A DNA stretch of 38,535 bases from Candidatus Woesearchaeota archaeon (GTDB lineage Archaea > Nanobdellota > Nanobdellia > Woesearchaeales > GW2011-AR4). A model generated the notes under the pieces. That model did no database searches. It had not been told where the DNA came from and was given only the letters and a program-made list of their open reading frames with translations. Made by a program: the position numbers and the translations under genes. The DNA is taken from positions 1 through 38,535 of the forward strand of contig JAGVYA010000017.1 of the NCBI GenBank assembly GCA_018303505.1, given 5' to 3'. Within the stretch, counting starts at the first letter, position 1, and each line of letters opens with the position of its first letter. Shown piece by piece: positions 8,151 to 17,235 of this stretch.

Positions 8151-8248
8151 GGGCCTGTGGTCTAGCGGTTATGACATCGCCTCGACACAACGGCAAAAAA
8201 CCATTTTCGATGCGGCGAAGATCACCAGTTCGAATCTGGTCAGGCCCA
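8151..8248 (+). tRNA. tRNA-Val(GAC) with ~23 nt canonical-position intron; C33
   Basis: Acceptor GGGCCTG/CAGGCCC, D-loop TAGCGGTTAT, anticodon stem TCGCC/GGCGA, T-arm ACCAG-TTCGAAT-CTGGT; BHB with H=TCGA/TCGA and bulges CAC and TGC. Confidence 0.85.
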
Positions 8249-8279
8249 TTTAATATAACTATATAAATCCAAAAAACAG

Positions 8280-9371
8280 GTGATAAAAATCAAGTCAAGA
8301 TTTTATCCTAAATTATTCTTTTCTGCACTATTTTTGGCAATTTTATTGCTGGTGTTTTACATAACAAGGCCATTTTTGCCAGCGCTTCTTACAGGAGCAG
8401 TAATGGCTTATTTGTCGTACCCATTGTACAAAAAAATAATTAGGCGCATCAAAAACAAGGATTTTGCGTCATTAATTGTTGTGGTATTCATTGTTTTGCT
8501 TTTTACAGTGCCGTTTGTAATTGTGCTTGGTATTGTTTCAAAGGAAGCTTATAGCACATATACGACATTAAGCGAACAAAGCTTAGGAACAAATTTTTTA
8601 AAAATAATCTGCAAGGATGAAAACTGGCTGTCTTGCAGAACCATAAGATCATTTGTCGGCTTTTTGCCTGAAAGCGATTTGGATTATTATTTGAAGATTA
8701 CAATTGAAAAAATCACAGTCTTCATAATCAATAATGCTTCAAAATTTCTTGCTTCAATCCCTTTAATTTTTTTGAATTTCTTCGTCATGATGTTTGTCGT
8801 TTATTACATGCTTAAGGATGGAGAGTCCATAGCAAAAAGAATTAAGGGCATACTTCCTTTAAAAGAATCGCACAAGGAGCATGTAATGGAAAGATTTCAT
8901 GATGTTGCTTATGCAGTCTTCTATGGCAATATTTCAATAGCAATTCTTCAGGGCATCTTGGGCGGCATAGGATTTTTAATACTGGGTGTTCCATCTCCAG
9001 TTTTATGGGGATTTGTTATGGTAATCTTTGCATTGATTCCATACTTTGGAACAGCTATAATATGGCTGCCTGCAGCTTTGAATTTCATATTTATAGGCTA
9101 CCTTCAAAATGACAACTCATCCACTATTCGCGGCATAGTCCTTATTATTTACGGCATATTTGTTATAAGCAGCATAGACAATATTTTGAAGCCAAAAATG
9201 ATTGGCGCAAAAGCAAAAGTGCATCCTATTCTAGTACTTCTAGGTGTTTTGGGAGGCTTGAGCTTGTTCGGATTCATAGGCTTGATTTTAGGACCCATTA
9301 TGCTTGCCTTGCTTATGACATTTGTTGACATATATGAAGAGGAAAAAGCCGAACTTGAAAAATATTTTTGA
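8280..9371 (+). CDS. AI-2E (PerM) family transporter
   Basis: 363 aa polytopic; GTG start; FxGPIMLALLMTFVDIYEEE-like C-term typical of family. Confidence 0.8.
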   Translation: MIKIKSRFYPKLFFSALFLAILLLVFYITRPFLPALLTGAVMAYLSYPLYKKIIRRIKNKDFASLIVVVFIVLLFTVPFVIVLGIVSKEAYSTYTTLSEQSLGTNFLKIICKDENWLSCRTIRSFVGFLPESDLDYYLKITIEKITVFIINNASKFLASIPLIFLNFFVMMFVVYYMLKDGESIAKRIKGILPLKESHKEHVMERFHDVAYAVFYGNISIAILQGILGGIGFLILGVPSPVLWGFVMVIFALIPYFGTAIIWLPAALNFIFIGYLQNDNSSTIRGIVLIIYGIFVISSIDNILKPKMIGAKAKVHPILVLLGVLGGLSLFGFIGLILGPIMLALLMTFVDIYEEEKAELEKYF

Positions 9372-9376
9372 TTAAA

Positions 9377-10861
9377 ATGAAGCTTAAAGTTAAGGATATA
9401 GACATTGCAAGCGGCGGCCCTCTGATTGCCGTCATGAATCATGAAGACGCGGCAATGCTCGACTTGCATGTTATGGACAGGATAAAAATAAAAAAAGGAG
9501 AGAAAATCGAGACTGTTGTTGTTGACATAGCGCAAAGCAAAAAAATAGTCCCAAAAGGCAGGCTTGGAGTTTTTGAAGAGGTTATCAGTTCTTTAAAGCT
9601 TAAGAATAATGACAATGTTGAAATTTCAATTGCCCGCAAGCCGTTGTCTCTTGAGTACATCAAGAAAAAACTAGACGGGCAAAAATTAGCCAAGGAAGAA
9701 ATTGACCAGATAGTATGGGACATTGTCCACAACAAATTAAGCGCAGTTGAGCTTGCATATTTTGTTGCAGCATGCTACACAAATGTTATGACAACTGAAG
9801 AGACTATCCTGCTGACCAAAGCAATGGTCAAGCATGGAGATGTATTGAAATTAAATAAGCATCCTATTATTGACAAGCACTCCATTGGCGGGATTCCTGG
9901 AAACAGGACCACTCTTGTTATTGTGCCAATAATAGCAGCCGCTGGTTACTTTATACCAAAAACCAGCTCACGCTCAATAACAAGCCCTGCAGGCACAGCA
10001 GACACAATGGAAGTCTTAGCCAATGTGGCATTTCCATTAAAGAAAATGAAGCAAATCGTGCTTAAGACAAATGGATGCATAGTGTGGGGAGGCGCCTTGA
10101 ATCTCGCGCCTGCTGATGACAAAATCATAGCCGTTGAAAGGCCGCTTGAGATAGATGCTGAAAGCCAATTGCTTGCTTCAATCATGGCAAAAAAGCATTC
10201 TGTTTCAAGCACGCACATTTTGATTGATGTTCCAATCGGCAAGGATGCAAAAGTAAAGAATAAGTTTGAAGCTTTGAAGCTAAAAAATGAGTTTGAGAAA
10301 ATAGGCAGAAGGCTGAAGAAGCATATCAAAGTGCTGATTACCGATGGTCGACAGCCAATCGGCAATGGCATAGGGCCTGCTTTGGAAGCAAGAGATGTTT
10401 TGTGGGTGCTTAAGAGAGACCCTAGAAGACCTATTGATTTGGAAAAAAAATGCATGATGATGTGCGCTAATATATTTAGCATGGCTGGATTAAAAGATGG
10501 GTATAAGAAGGCTTTAGAGATTTTGAACTCTGGCAAAGCTTACTCTAAAATGGTTGAAATCATTAAAGCCCAAAATGGCAATGAAATTGCTGCAGAAGAC
10601 ATAAAAATCGGGAAATATTCTCATGATGTTTTATCATCAAAAAGCGGCAGGGTTATTGCAATAGACAACATGCTAATTTCAAGAATAGCAAGAATTGCAG
10701 GCGCTCCTAAAGACAAAGGGGCAGGGATTTACTTGTATAAGCATGTTGGCTACAAAGTAAAAAGAGGAGAGAGGTTATTCACCATTTATTCTGAAAGTAA
10801 GCATGAGTTTGAGTATGTGAAGGATGTGGCAAAGAGTTGTAAGGTTTTTGCGGTGAGATAA
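9377..10861 (+). CDS. deoA: AMP phosphorylase (archaeal NMP phosphorylase)
   Basis: KHSIGGIPGNRTTLVIVPIIAAAGYFIPKTSSRSITSPAGTADTMEVLANV; archaeal N-terminal extension. Confidence 0.9.
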   Translation: MKLKVKDIDIASGGPLIAVMNHEDAAMLDLHVMDRIKIKKGEKIETVVVDIAQSKKIVPKGRLGVFEEVISSLKLKNNDNVEISIARKPLSLEYIKKKLDGQKLAKEEIDQIVWDIVHNKLSAVELAYFVAACYTNVMTTEETILLTKAMVKHGDVLKLNKHPIIDKHSIGGIPGNRTTLVIVPIIAAAGYFIPKTSSRSITSPAGTADTMEVLANVAFPLKKMKQIVLKTNGCIVWGGALNLAPADDKIIAVERPLEIDAESQLLASIMAKKHSVSSTHILIDVPIGKDAKVKNKFEALKLKNEFEKIGRRLKKHIKVLITDGRQPIGNGIGPALEARDVLWVLKRDPRRPIDLEKKCMMMCANIFSMAGLKDGYKKALEILNSGKAYSKMVEIIKAQNGNEIAAEDIKIGKYSHDVLSSKSGRVIAIDNMLISRIARIAGAPKDKGAGIYLYKHVGYKVKRGERLFTIYSESKHEFEYVKDVAKSCKVFAVR

Positions 10862-10938
10862 ATTTTTTAATACTTGTTTAATCTTCACGTTGTAGATATG
10901 CCATATCCTCGGTTAATATAACATGAAGAGATAATTTT

Positions 10939-10988
10939 TGTTAAACTCAATAAAATTTCCATTTCTTTAATAATCGGGCAGGGCGTCT
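10939..10988 (+). repeat. left inverted repeat flanking vWA gene
   Basis: TGTTAAACTC, AAAATTTCCATTTCT, GGGCAGGGCGTCT in order; reverse complements occur in reverse order at 13177-13289. Confidence 0.85.
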
Positions 10989-11063
10989 CTGATTTTTCTT
11001 GACTTCAAGTCAGTCTGAACTTATCAGTATATTTAAATAGAAGCTAGATTATAATAAAAAATA

Positions 11064-13169
11064 ATGGGCATTTCGAATTTTCAAAATAAAAAATTCTTGC
11101 TTTTTGTTTTTATCACTATTTTGTTAGCAATTAATGTATCTGCAAAAGCTGATGATTGGAAGTACAAATACACCCCAATGGATAATTCTTACAATTACCG
11201 TACCTCATTCCTAGAAAAATATATTCCTCATCTTCTAGTATTTACTGTAGTACTTTTAGTTTTATGGTTAGTCATATCAATTTATTTTATAGTAAAAGGA
11301 AAACCAGATGATAAAGGTATTAATGCGAAGCGTAAGTTAGGAATATTATTACTAGTTGGTCCAATTGCTTTGATATTATTGTCAGTTCTAACTTTTTTTA
11401 TTGCTGTTAATACTGATGCGGAAATGCTGTTGTTGATAATACCAATTTTTATTCTCGCCTACATAATTTGGTTAATTGTTTATTCTGTAAAGAATAGGAT
11501 GAAAGTAGCGGCTATAGTTATTCCTGTTGCAGTGATTGTAATTATAGTTGTAGGCGGATTTATTGGTCTGAGTTTAATTAGAGGTCAATTTAGTAACATA
11601 TCTGCACTCTCCTCAAAATCAATGATGGCTGAATCTGTAGCTGGTGATAGAATTGGTCTTGCTGTTGGTGGAGCAAAAGACATAAACAATTTCAGAAAAA
11701 ATATTGAAAATAATTTTTTACCACTTCCAACAGACATTACTTATGGGGGCTTATTCTATGATTATTATTTTGACACAGGAGAACAAGAAATTTGCCAAAA
11801 ATTATTCTGCCCATCATACAGTTATGCAATTTCCAAAGATCCTTTTTCGAAGGAAGATGAATACTACTTGTCTGTTGGATTAAACTCTGGCGTAAAAGAA
11901 ACTGGCTTTAAGCGGAAAAAATTAAATTTAGTAATTGTTTTGGATATTTCCGGCTCAATGAGTTCTCAATTCAATAGATATTATTATGACCAGTTTGGAA
12001 GAACAACACCAATTGAAGGCACTGAAGATGATGCTGACTACCAAAAAAGTAAGATGGAAGTTGCAAGAGAAGCTGTTGTAGGTCTTCTTGACCATCTAAA
12101 TCCCGATGATAGATTTGGCATGGTTCTTTTCGATAATGTTGCTTATTTAGGAAAACCATTAAGCCTTGTAAGTGGTAATGACGTGAATGCCATTAAAGGA
12201 CACATTTTAGAGCTTCAGCCAAGAGGTGGGACATATTTTGAAGCAGGGTATAAAGATGGCACTAAACTATTTGATGAATACCCCAATACTGACCAGTCGG
12301 AATATGAAAATAGGATAATTTTTATTACTGATGCCATGCCAAACATAGGTCAGATTAGCGAAGAAGGCTTATTTGGTCTAACAAAGAAGAACGCTGATAA
12401 CAAAATTTATACTACTTTTATTGGTGTTGGAGTTGATTTTAATACAGAACTCATTGAATATATAACAAAAATAAGGGGGGCGAATTATTATTCCGTCCAT
12501 TCTGGAAAAGAATTCAAACAGAGAATGGATGATGAATTTGAATACATGGTTACTCCGTTGGTATTCAATTTAAATTTAAACCTAGATGCTGAAGGATACA
12601 AAATTGAAAAAGTATACGGCTCACCTGAAGCAAACGAAGCTACGGGAGAAATTATGAAAGTGAATACTCTTTTCCCATCAAAAAGAGAAGAACAAGAAAC
12701 TAGAGGGGGGATTGTTATACTTAAATTAAAGAAAATATCACCAAATGCAATTTTAAAACTAAAAGTAAGTTATGAAGACAGACTTGGGAAAGTTGATACA
12801 AATGAAGTCGAAGTCAAATTAGAAACTAAAACTCCAGATTTCTATGAAAACACAGGCATAAGAAAAGGAATAATTTTATCAAGATATGCAGATCTTATGA
12901 AAAACTGGATTAATGATGAAAGAGAAAGCTATACAAAACAGCAGCCAATAAAACCAGCTGTCAACAAAATAAAAGGAATTGTGATACCGCCAGATTTTGA
13001 AGGGTCACAATTAGGAAGATGGGAAAGGCAATCAGTTCCATTAAGAGTTTCTCAGGAATATAAGGATTTAATAAAAGAATTCAAAATATATTTTGAAAGT
13101 GAAATGAATGTAATCAGAGATACTACCCTTTCTAAAGAAATTACTGTAATGAATAAATTAACAGAATGA
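11064..13169 (+). CDS. membrane protein with von Willebrand factor A domain
   Basis: MIDAS motif LDISGSMSS; FITDAMPNIG; four N-terminal hydrophobic segments. Confidence 0.85.
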   Translation: MGISNFQNKKFLLFVFITILLAINVSAKADDWKYKYTPMDNSYNYRTSFLEKYIPHLLVFTVVLLVLWLVISIYFIVKGKPDDKGINAKRKLGILLLVGPIALILLSVLTFFIAVNTDAEMLLLIIPIFILAYIIWLIVYSVKNRMKVAAIVIPVAVIVIIVVGGFIGLSLIRGQFSNISALSSKSMMAESVAGDRIGLAVGGAKDINNFRKNIENNFLPLPTDITYGGLFYDYYFDTGEQEICQKLFCPSYSYAISKDPFSKEDEYYLSVGLNSGVKETGFKRKKLNLVIVLDISGSMSSQFNRYYYDQFGRTTPIEGTEDDADYQKSKMEVAREAVVGLLDHLNPDDRFGMVLFDNVAYLGKPLSLVSGNDVNAIKGHILELQPRGGTYFEAGYKDGTKLFDEYPNTDQSEYENRIIFITDAMPNIGQISEEGLFGLTKKNADNKIYTTFIGVGVDFNTELIEYITKIRGANYYSVHSGKEFKQRMDDEFEYMVTPLVFNLNLNLDAEGYKIEKVYGSPEANEATGEIMKVNTLFPSKREEQETRGGIVILKLKKISPNAILKLKVSYEDRLGKVDTNEVEVKLETKTPDFYENTGIRKGIILSRYADLMKNWINDERESYTKQQPIKPAVNKIKGIVIPPDFEGSQLGRWERQSVPLRVSQEYKDLIKEFKIYFESEMNVIRDTTLSKEITVMNKLTE

Positions 13170-13176
13170 TTTTAAC

Positions 13177-13289
13177 AGACGCTCTGCCCTAAAACTATAG
13201 TCTGCTAACGCAGAAATTCATTGAGAAATGGAAATTTTACTTTTCGGACGAAATTTTCCAGAACTACGTAGCTGGGGAAGAGTTTAACA
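13177..13289 (-). repeat. right inverted repeat flanking vWA gene
   Basis: AGACGCTCTGCCC (1 mismatch), AGAAATGGAAATTTT (exact), GAGTTTAACA (exact) vs left copy. Confidence 0.85.
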
Positions 13290-13389
13290 GCGATCGCATA
13301 TGTTACACGCAGTTTTTAGAATGCTAAAAGGATAACTTTTTAAATGAAATAATAATCCTTTTTACTGTTGCTAACACAAGTTAGCTGCT

Positions 13390-13528
13390 CTAACACCGCA
13401 AGGTGTGAAAATAAAATGTATAGGCGAGGCTTGAGCGCGTAGCTGGCGAGTGAGTCTCTCACGAGCCTCACAACTCACTGGCAACAAGCGAAAGCCGAGC
13501 ACAAAATATTGTCGCAAAGCGACGGATT
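13390..13528. repeat. Family A structured repeat (A3, partial left side)
   Basis: GCCGAGCACAAAATATTGTCGCAAAGCGACGGATT right end; GGCGAGGCTTGAGCGC centre. Confidence 0.65.
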
Positions 13529-13569
13529 GAATCATTAAAAAGTCGAAGATATAAAAATTATAAAATAAA

Positions 13570-14097
13570 ATGACAACAATGTATGATGTGGATCCGCAGG
13601 AATTAATTTTAAAAACAGCAGAAGATCTGAAGAAAATTCCTGAAATCAAAGCACCATTGTGGGCTGCTTTTGTAAAAACAGGAATGCACAAGGAAAGGCC
13701 TCCTGTTGATGAAGATTGGTGGTATTTTAGAAGCGCATCTGTTTTAAGGAATATTTACCGTTTCGGGCCAGTTGGAGTTTCTAAATTGAGGACAAAGTAC
13801 GGCGGCAAAAAAAATCGAGGAGTAAAGAAAGAGCATTTCTACAAGGGCTCTGGCAGCATCTTGAGAAAATCACTGCAGCAATTGGAAAAAGCTGGTTTTG
13901 TCAAGTTTGCAGAAAAAGGAGTGCATAAGGGAAGAATCATAACCCCAAAAGGAAAATCATTTTTAGACAAGATAGCAACCCAGCTTTATGGTTTGAAGCC
14001 AAAACACGAAATCAAAGCAGAAGAGAAGAAAGAGATAGTTGAGGTAAAACAGGAACAAAAAGCTGCAAAGAAAACAGACGAAACCAAATCACAATAA
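13570..14097 (+). CDS. rps19e: 30S ribosomal protein S19e
   Basis: [44 protein letters not shown]. Confidence 0.95.
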   Translation: MTTMYDVDPQELILKTAEDLKKIPEIKAPLWAAFVKTGMHKERPPVDEDWWYFRSASVLRNIYRFGPVGVSKLRTKYGGKKNRGVKKEHFYKGSGSILRKSLQQLEKAGFVKFAEKGVHKGRIITPKGKSFLDKIATQLYGLKPKHEIKAEEKKEIVEVKQEQKAAKKTDETKSQ

Positions 14098-14105
14098 AAA
14101 TCCAA

Positions 14106-14429
14106 ATGCCAACTTTAGATGATATCAGGAAAAGGAAGCTTGAGGAGCTTATGCATTTGCAGCAGGAAAAATCGCAGGAGCAGGCTCAGATACATCAGCA
14201 GATTGAGCAAATGGAAAATATTGTCAAACAATTTATGACAAAGGACGCTTTGGCAAGGTATGGAAATCTAAAGACAGCCCATCACGAAAAAGCACTGCAA
14301 TTGCTTTTAATTTTATTCCAGGCAATACAAAAGGGCCAAATCCAAGACAAAATTAATGACTCAACATTAAAAAAGGTTTTAGAGCAGTTGACGCCAAAGA
14401 AAAAAGATATCAAGATAAAGAGAGTTTAA
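14106..14429 (+). CDS. PDCD5-family DNA-binding protein
   Basis: QQEKSQEQAQIHQQIEQMENIVKQFMTKDALARYGNLKTAHHEKA; located after S19e as is usual in archaea. Confidence 0.9.
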   Translation: MPTLDDIRKRKLEELMHLQQEKSQEQAQIHQQIEQMENIVKQFMTKDALARYGNLKTAHHEKALQLLLILFQAIQKGQIQDKINDSTLKKVLEQLTPKKKDIKIKRV

Positions 14430-14457
14430 AATAAATTCAAGATATAATAAATAAGTC

Positions 14458-14608
14458 AATCCGTCGCTTCGCGACAAATGTTACACTCGGCAAAAATTTC
14501 GCTGCCAATAAATTTTTGCCTCGAAGAACATTGTAACAATATTTGGTGAGGCTTGAGCGCAATGGCAACAAGCGAAAGCCGAGCACTAACATTTGCCGAA
14601 GGCGGATT
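14458..14608. repeat. Family A structured repeat (A4, most complete)
   Basis: AATCCGTCGCTTCGCGACAAATGTTACACTCGGC...GCCGAGCACTAACATTTGCCGAAGGCGGATT imperfect terminal inverted repeat. Confidence 0.8.
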
Positions 14609-14642
14609 AAAAATTAAAGAAATTAAAATTTAAATTCAAAAA

Positions 14643-14816
14643 ATGGCGCGATACAAGCATCCAAGCAGGAAAAAGAGACTAGCAAGCCTTAGAAAGCAGA
14701 CCAGATGGGCGCCATTCTGGACAGTGCCAAAGATATACGGCAAGACAAGAAGAATTCATCCAGGCAGGCACACAAAGCTAAAAAGAAGCTGGAGAAGGAC
14801 AAAGACAAAGGCGTAA
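14643..14816 (+). CDS. rpl39e: 50S ribosomal protein L39e
   Basis: Translated by eye: MARYKHPSRKKRLASLRKQTRWAPFWTVPKIYGKTRRIHPGRHTKLKRSWRRTKTKA*; below ORF-track length cut-off. Confidence 0.95.
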   Translation: MARYKHPSRKKRLASLRKQTRWAPFWTVPKIYGKTRRIHPGRHTKLKRSWRRTKTKA

Positions 14817-14817
14817 A

Positions 14818-15081
14818 ATGGTACCTGCTGTTTATGACAAGATAAATGGAAAACCTCAGTCATTAACAGTAATTTATAACGGAAGGCATCAACAATTTAA
14901 GGGAGAAGAATTTAACGTTACAATTTTTGGCGGCTTAGAACTGACTGCAATATTACTCGCTCCGAAACCAAATTCGAAGCTGAATGGATCAGTTCCAGAT
15001 GAAATAAGACCAGAAATTGAAGCCGAATTAAGGATTTTAGGCTACACTAAAAAACCAATCTATCCGTCTTTACAAGATTAA
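14818..15081 (+). CDS. hypothetical protein in ribosomal operon
   Basis: 87 aa ORF, 1 nt after L39e stop and 1 nt before L31e start. Confidence 0.7.
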   Translation: MVPAVYDKINGKPQSLTVIYNGRHQQFKGEEFNVTIFGGLELTAILLAPKPNSKLNGSVPDEIRPEIEAELRILGYTKKPIYPSLQD

Positions 15082-15082
15082 C

Positions 15083-15610
15083 ATGGCCAAAAAAGAAGAA
15101 ACATCAAAAATAATTTTGGAAAGAGTTTACAATATTCCGCTTAGAAGGGAAACTTTGAAAGTTCCTCCTTTCAAAAAAGCGAATAAAGCTGTAAAAACAG
15201 TCAGGCAATTCATCTCAAAGCACATGAAATCAGAGAATGTTGTGATTGGAAAATATCTTAATCTGAAGATTTGGGATCATGGAGCTAAAAATCCCCCTCA
15301 TCATGTTAAGGTAAATGCAGCAAAAGACGACAAAGGCAAGGTTTTTGTTGAATTAGTTGATGCTCCAAAAGAAGCGCCAAAAGTTGAGGAAAAGAAAAAG
15401 GAAATAAAGAAAGAAACAAAAGCTGAAAAGCCTGAAGAGAAGCTTGAAAAAGAGATTGAAGAGATAAGAGAAGAGAAGGCAGAGGAAGCAAAAAAGATTG
15501 AGAAGGAAGAAATAAAGGAGCTGCAGAAAGAGCATCCAAAGCACGCTCCTAAAATGCCTGCAAAGCCAAAAATGCAGGAATCGCATCCTACAGCCCCTAG
15601 AAGTGTTTAG
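15083..15610 (+). CDS. rpl31e: 50S ribosomal protein L31e with long charged Lys/Glu-rich C-terminal tail
   Basis: ILERVYNIPLRRETLKVPPFKKANKAVKTVRQFISKHMKSENVVIGKYLNLKIWDHG. Confidence 0.9.
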   Translation: MAKKEETSKIILERVYNIPLRRETLKVPPFKKANKAVKTVRQFISKHMKSENVVIGKYLNLKIWDHGAKNPPHHVKVNAAKDDKGKVFVELVDAPKEAPKVEEKKKEIKKETKAEKPEEKLEKEIEEIREEKAEEAKKIEKEEIKELQKEHPKHAPKMPAKPKMQESHPTAPRSV

Positions 15611-15685
15611 TTTATTGATGCTTATAATGGAAAAATAGTAAGTAACTTTCCTGATTAGAAACAGTTTTAAAAAATCAAAAAATAC

Positions 15686-16612
15686 CTATCTCTTCTTCTT
15701 TTTCTTGGTTTTCTTGATGTCGTCTTCCAAGTCAAGCTCGTCAAGCAATTCCTTGTACCTGTTTCTGATTGTGACTTCTGTAACTCCAGCCACATCTGCA
15801 ACTTCCCTTTGCGTTCTTTTTTCGCCATGTATCAAGGCGCTTACATACAAAGCAGCAGCTGCAATGCCAGTTGGGCCTCTTCCGCTTGTTAATTCTGACT
15901 TTTGAGCCTGCTCAAGAATTTCAATTGATTTGCTTTGGGTTTCTGCGCTTAGCTTCAATGCAGATGCAAATCTTGCAATGTAATCAGCCGGATTTGAAGG
16001 CAGTATTGTAATTCCAAGCTCTCTTGTTATAAACCTGTAAGTTCTTCCAACTTCCTTCTTTTCAATTCCAGAAGCTTCGCTTAATTCATCAAGTGTCCTT
16101 GGAACATCATGCCTTCTGCAAGCAGCATATAAAGCGCCTGCTACAACAGATTCCATGCTTCTTCCTCTGACAAGCCCTCTTTGAACAGCTAAAGTGTAAA
16201 TTCTAGCGCTTTCCTCTTCAACTGATTTTGGCAACTTTAAGTATGAGCTAACCCTCTTTAGCTCTGCTAATGCTAATTTAAGGTTTCTTTCAATTGCTGT
16301 TGAAATCCTGTACTGCCATTTCCTTAACCTAAAGAACTTGTTTCTGTCTTTTCCGCCAAGCTTGAACAAATCAGCTTTTTGCCCAACTTCTGTGCCTAAA
16401 CCTTGGTCGTATTGAGTATAAGTCATTGGAGCGCCGCTTCTTCTTCTTTTCTCGCCTTCCTCGCTGTCAAATTCTCTCCATTCCTGAGAAAAATCAACCA
16501 TTTTTTCTTCTATAACTAATCCGCAGTCTCTGCAAATAATCTCGCCTCTATCTCTGTTCCAAGAAAGATTTATACCGCCGCATTCCGGGCATTTTTTGAC
16601 TAGTTCTGGCAT
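15686..16612 (-). CDS. tfb: transcription initiation factor IIB
   Basis: Zn ribbon CPECGG..CRDCG, two cyclin-like repeats, GRSMESVVAGALYAACRRHDVPRTLDE. Confidence 0.95.
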   Translation of the reverse strand: MPELVKKCPECGGINLSWNRDRGEIICRDCGLVIEEKMVDFSQEWREFDSEEGEKRRRSGAPMTYTQYDQGLGTEVGQKADLFKLGGKDRNKFFRLRKWQYRISTAIERNLKLALAELKRVSSYLKLPKSVEEESARIYTLAVQRGLVRGRSMESVVAGALYAACRRHDVPRTLDELSEASGIEKKEVGRTYRFITRELGITILPSNPADYIARFASALKLSAETQSKSIEILEQAQKSELTSGRGPTGIAAAALYVSALIHGEKRTQREVADVAGVTEVTIRNRYKELLDELDLEDDIKKTKKKKKR

Positions 16613-16778
16613 TTTAGCTCACCCATTAGTTTTGTTTCTAATTTATGATTATATGACAAAGCTTATTAACCCCCTTTACCCCCAATTAAAATAATGCTTA
16701 ATGTCGATAACTTTGATAAGATTTATAAAGGAGTAGCAAGAGGTTATATATAAAGGTTTTGGTTTTAAAGGTTGAAAA

Positions 16779-16970
16779 ATGCCCAAAAAACAACAAAAAA
16801 ACACTGAAGATCCTATCCCAAAAGACTTATTTGACATTCTGGCTTGTCCTCTCTGTAAAGCAGACTTGGAGTACACTAAAGACAAAAAAGGGCTTTTATG
16901 CTCAAAATGCGGCGAGAAGTATCCAATTAAAGGAGGGATTCCCGAGCTGCTCCCTCGCAAGATGAAGTAA
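16779..16970 (+). CDS. Trm112/UPF0434-like zinc protein
   Basis: LFDILACPLCKADLEYTKDKKGLLCSKCGEKYPIKGGIPELLP. Confidence 0.85.
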   Translation: MPKKQQKNTEDPIPKDLFDILACPLCKADLEYTKDKKGLLCSKCGEKYPIKGGIPELLPRKMK

Positions 16971-17021
16971 ACAACATAGATTAACAATAAATTTATATTA
17001 GTCAACAAAACTTTTTCTGAT

Positions 17022-17169
17022 GCCGCGATGGCACAATCTGGCACTGCGCTAGCCTTGAGCTGGAATTCGGGAGAATTCCCCGCAATGCGAAAGCTGGTTC
17101 CCGCAAGGGTTTCTCGGTTCAAATTGCAGAACGCGAGCGTGCGTTCGCATGCAAGTCCGAGTCGCGGCG
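17022..17169 (+). tRNA. tRNA-Ser(TGA) with two introns (anticodon loop and T-loop)
   Basis: Acceptor GCCGCGA/TCGCGGC; anticodon stem CTAGC/GCTGG with CTTGAG..A; V-arm TTCCCGCAAGGGTTT; T-stem CTCGG/CCGAG interrupted by ~32 nt insert with GAACGC/GCGTTC and TTGCA/TGCAA helices. Confidence 0.85.
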
Positions 17170-17235
17170 TTTTTGATTTAACTGATAAATTTCATAAATC
17201 AAAAGATTTAAATATATGTTACCAAAAGGATTATC

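Noticed and set aside
10939-13289. vWA gene as a standard insertion sequence
   Set aside because: The enclosed protein is a vWA membrane protein without transposase motifs, and no clear target-site duplication was seen.
15306-15586. Leu/Phe-rich antisense ORFs over the L31e tail
   Set aside because: Low-complexity antisense of the Lys/Glu-rich C-terminal extension.
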